Source: JAGOPB01 sp964606295 | GTDB lineage: Bacteria; Patescibacteriota; Minisyncoccia; Phycocordibacterales; UBA9973 | Length of the DNA stretch: 7,404 nt | Reading direction: 5' to 3' | NCBI GenBank assembly: GCA_964606295.1 | Contig: CAZSFR010000029.1 | Coordinates: 1-7,404, forward strand | Shown: one piece after another, positions 6,122 through 7,404 of the stretch | Layout: each line of letters begins with the position of its first letter | Numbering within the stretch: the first letter of the stretch is position 1 | Program-made: the position numbers and the translations under genes | Notes under the pieces: generated by a model | The model's database searches: none | What the model saw: the letters and a program-made list of their open reading frames with translations, nothing else | What the model was told of the DNA's origin: nothing

Positions 6122-6217
6122 TTGTGTTTAGTGCTGCCGGATCGTCTAATGGTAGGACTTCTCCCTCTGGAGGAGAGTATCTTGGTTCGAATCCAGGTCC
6201 GGCAGCAGTGAACACAA
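6122..6217. repeat. inverted repeat in the tRNA leader and trailer, extending the acceptor stem
   Basis: Leader bases 6122-6134 (TTGTGTTTAGTGC) pair with trailer bases 6205-6217 (GCAGTGAACACAA). Of the 13 positions, 11 are Watson-Crick pairs, one is a T-G wobble (6129-6210) and one a G-G mismatch (6131-6208). Because C6134 pairs with the discriminator G6205, the helix stacks directly on the seven-pair acceptor stem, giving about 20 consecutive stem positions in the precursor. Confidence 0.8.
6135..6205 (+). tRNA. tRNA-Gln (anticodon CTG)
   Basis: The 71-base sequence folds into a complete cloverleaf. The acceptor TGCCGGA pairs with TCCGGCA, with T1-A72 and discriminator G73, both fitting glutamine identity. 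The D stem is GTCT/GGAC with loop AATGGTA, and the anticodon stem TCTCC/GGAGA holds loop CTCTGGA with anticodon CTG at 6167-6169. The variable region has four bases, and the T arm is CTTGG-TTCGAAT-CCAGG. It reads the CAG codon. The CCA end is not encoded (CAG follows G73), so a CCA-adding enzyme is needed. Bases on either side continue to pair with each other for 13 further positions. A second glutamine tRNA for CAA is expected elsewhere. Confidence 0.95.
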
Positions 6218-6254
6218 TGACAATAGGTGAACCCCTGTGTTTCCTTTGCGACAG

Positions 6255-6263
6255 TGCTACAAT
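6255..6263 (+). promoter_or_regulatory. possible extended -10 promoter for the kinase-like gene
   Basis: TGCTACAAT matches the extended -10 pattern TGnTATAAT with a single change. No strong -35 lies 16-17 bases upstream (CTGTGT or TGTGTT). Transcription would begin near 6270, leaving a leader of about 24 bases with no Shine-Dalgarno before the ATG at 6294. Read-through from the tRNA is an alternative. Confidence 0.35.
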
Positions 6264-6293
6264 TAACAATAATGCATTTAAATAGATAATTAC

Positions 6294-7220
6294 ATGGAAG
6301 AATTTAGAATTAAAACAAAAGAAGAATTGGATGATCAGCTATCTGGAGTAGAGTCTATGATCGGCAATAAGATTGGTTCTGAAAGTGTCAGAACCCAATT
6401 GCTCAATATGGACGTAGAAGAAATCAAGTTGAAATACCCTAGAGAGTATGAGGTTTATCTTTCGATACTTAAAACCGAAGCTAGGATTTTGGATTTTCCA
6501 GGCTTAGATAAAAATGCTTCTGGTGATTTTGAAAAACCAAAGGTCACCATCCTTCCAGCAGGCGCTCGGGGAAGCGCGTATAAAGTTACTTTTTCTGACA
6601 ATGCTCACGTTGTAAAGCCTCTAGAGTCAATGTCAGAACAGGACATCGCAGTAAAAGCTGCAGACTTACACATCGGACCAAAGCAATTTTCATCAAAAGA
6701 AGGTTTTTTGCACGAAGAATTTATAGACGGCACACCACTTTTGAAGTTGGATCCTGAAAAATGTACTCCTGAATACATGGAAACTTTAGGTAAAAAGTTT
6801 GCCTCAGCTTTCAAAAAGCTTCACGAGAATAATATTCTTATCAATGACCAAATACTCACAGATGACTTTGGCAAATCTCACATGATTATTGATACAAATG
6901 GGGAAGTTCGTTTTGTTGATTTTGGTGCATCTATAGATGTCAGTGGTTTTCCAGATCTAAGCGACGAAGCTGTCGTATCTCTCATGCGGACTGATCCATT
7001 TATGGCATTTAGTATGCACAGTATTGATTTTGATTCTGTAAAAGAGAGAACCGAAGCGATAGATGGTTATCGCAAAAATATTCTAGAAGATCTAGAAACA
7101 AAAGAAGATTTATTGAAAAAGGATCTTCAACTTTTGAACGAAGGACTGTACTTCCTAGGCAATCGTATACCCAATGTCGATTCTTTTGCTCGAGGTATAA
7201 GAAGTGGATATAAGATGTAA
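6294..7220 (+). CDS. protein-kinase-like fold protein (Bud32/RIO-like), function unknown
   Basis: The 308 residues look like a kinase-fold domain behind a roughly 80-residue helical N-terminus. In order: a glycine-rich loop PAGARGSAYKV at 88-98; a candidate ATP-binding lysine K108 in HVVKPLE; an alpha-C-like stretch SEQDIAVKAADLHIGPK at 114-130; a hinge-like LHEEFIDGTPL at 139-149; the helix preceding the catalytic loop, ending KKLHENN; and a DFG motif at 209-211 (VDFGAS). A possible catalytic aspartate is D185 in ILIND. The usual HGDxxxxN loop is not conserved: about four residues are inserted and H196 stands where the Mg-binding Asn is expected. It may be an active small-molecule or protein kinase, or a pseudokinase. 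The gene is visibly more AT-rich than tspO, which starts 5 bases after its stop, and it follows a tRNA gene, so acquisition by transfer is possible. The product is inferred from motifs alone. Confidence 0.7.
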   Translation: MEEFRIKTKEELDDQLSGVESMIGNKIGSESVRTQLLNMDVEEIKLKYPREYEVYLSILKTEARILDFPGLDKNASGDFEKPKVTILPAGARGSAYKVTFSDNAHVVKPLESMSEQDIAVKAADLHIGPKQFSSKEGFLHEEFIDGTPLLKLDPEKCTPEYMETLGKKFASAFKKLHENNILINDQILTDDFGKSHMIIDTNGEVRFVDFGASIDVSGFPDLSDEAVVSLMRTDPFMAFSMHSIDFDSVKERTEAIDGYRKNILEDLETKEDLLKKDLQLLNEGLYFLGNRIPNVDSFARGIRSGYKM

Positions 7221-7225
7221 ATACT

Positions 7226-7404
7226 ATGAACCCCGACACTTACAACTGGTATAGCTCTCTCATCAAGCCCTCCTGGGCGCCACCGTCGTGGGTCTTTGGT
7301 CCTGTGTGGACGGTGCTGTACGCCATCATCGCCGTCACCTTTGGCACGGTGTTTTACAAGTTCTTTAAAGGAGCGCTCCCTTGGACGGTCGCGCTCCCAT
7401 TCGC
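7226..7404 (+). CDS. TspO/MBR-family membrane protein, 3' end outside window
   Basis: TspO/MBR (peripheral benzodiazepine receptor-like) proteins are five-helix membrane proteins that bind porphyrins and related ligands. The 59 codons visible here begin MNPDTYNWYSSL and continue with the family hallmark KPSWAPPSWVFGPVWTVLY, leading into the first hydrophobic helix (AIIAVTFGTVF). The frame stays open to the window edge. The ATG at 7226 is five bases after the stop of the kinase-like gene, with no Shine-Dalgarno, so the two may share a transcript. GC-rich third positions contrast sharply with the preceding gene. Confidence 0.88.
   Translation, partial: MNPDTYNWYSSLIKPSWAPPSWVFGPVWTVLYAIIAVTFGTVFYKFFKGALPWTVALPF

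Larger units (their letters stand above)
5900..6134. other. non-coding stretch between the orphan gene and tRNA-Gln
   Basis: I see no convincing protein gene in this stretch. The first 120 bases should hold the minus-strand promoter of the 140-residue gene, but no clear -35/-10 pair could be assigned. The plus frame at 6025-6285 runs through the tRNA and is not a gene. From about 6026 the stretch becomes structured: a tRNA-like segment, a GC-rich hairpin at 6038-6054 and a long perfect hairpin at 6070-6097, each listed separately. No clear tRNA promoter was found. Confidence 0.6.

Noticed and set aside
6025..6285. Open plus-strand frame of 86 codons across the tRNA-Gln
   Set aside because: It runs straight through the tRNA gene and its flanking hairpins, has no protein-like character and no start signal.
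1..7404. CRISPR array, transposase, integrase, toxin-antitoxin pair or known defence genes
   Set aside because: No spaced direct repeats, recombinase motifs or recognisable defence domains were found on either strand.

Overview
The window reads as an ordinary chromosomal segment of a small-genome bacterium, most likely a member of the Candidate Phyla Radiation (Patescibacteria, Parcubacteria-like). This placement is inferred from three things. The RF2 and CTP synthase are intact but have an unusual lineage-type form. Almost no start codon is preceded by a Shine-Dalgarno sequence. Short hypothetical membrane proteins sit between housekeeping genes. TGG is the only tryptophan codon, and an RF2 gene is present, so the standard genetic code is expected.

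Layout, left half (+ strand): the 3' part of prfB (peptide chain release factor 2, entering from the left edge), then ftsE and ftsX (the ABC-type division complex that controls cell-wall hydrolysis), then pyrG (CTP synthase). ftsE appears to have its own extended -10 promoter. ftsX and pyrG follow at 22 and 3 bases, so ftsE-ftsX-pyrG is probably one transcript. It ends at a near-perfect bidirectional terminator at about 4283-4310.

Layout, middle (- strand): three genes face the pyrG unit. They are a LOG-family nucleotide phosphoribohydrolase (4322-5026) with a strong leaderless promoter, a 93-residue single-pass membrane protein (5089-5370), and a 140-residue orphan (5477-5899) with its own terminator.

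Layout, right part (+ strand): 5900-6293 has no protein gene but is rich in structure. It holds a tRNA-Gln(CTG) whose leader and trailer are complementary, and just upstream an apparent degenerate tRNA-Gln-like sequence interrupted by a small GC-rich hairpin. Then comes an AT-rich gene for a protein-kinase-like (Bud32/RIO-like) protein with an altered catalytic loop. Five bases later a GC-richer TspO/MBR-family gene begins and runs off the right edge.

The strongest candidates for something undescribed are the tRNA-Gln locus (duplicate remnant, extended stem, tandem hairpins) and the kinase-like gene beside it. No CRISPR array, insertion sequence, transposase, toxin-antitoxin pair or known defence system was seen.
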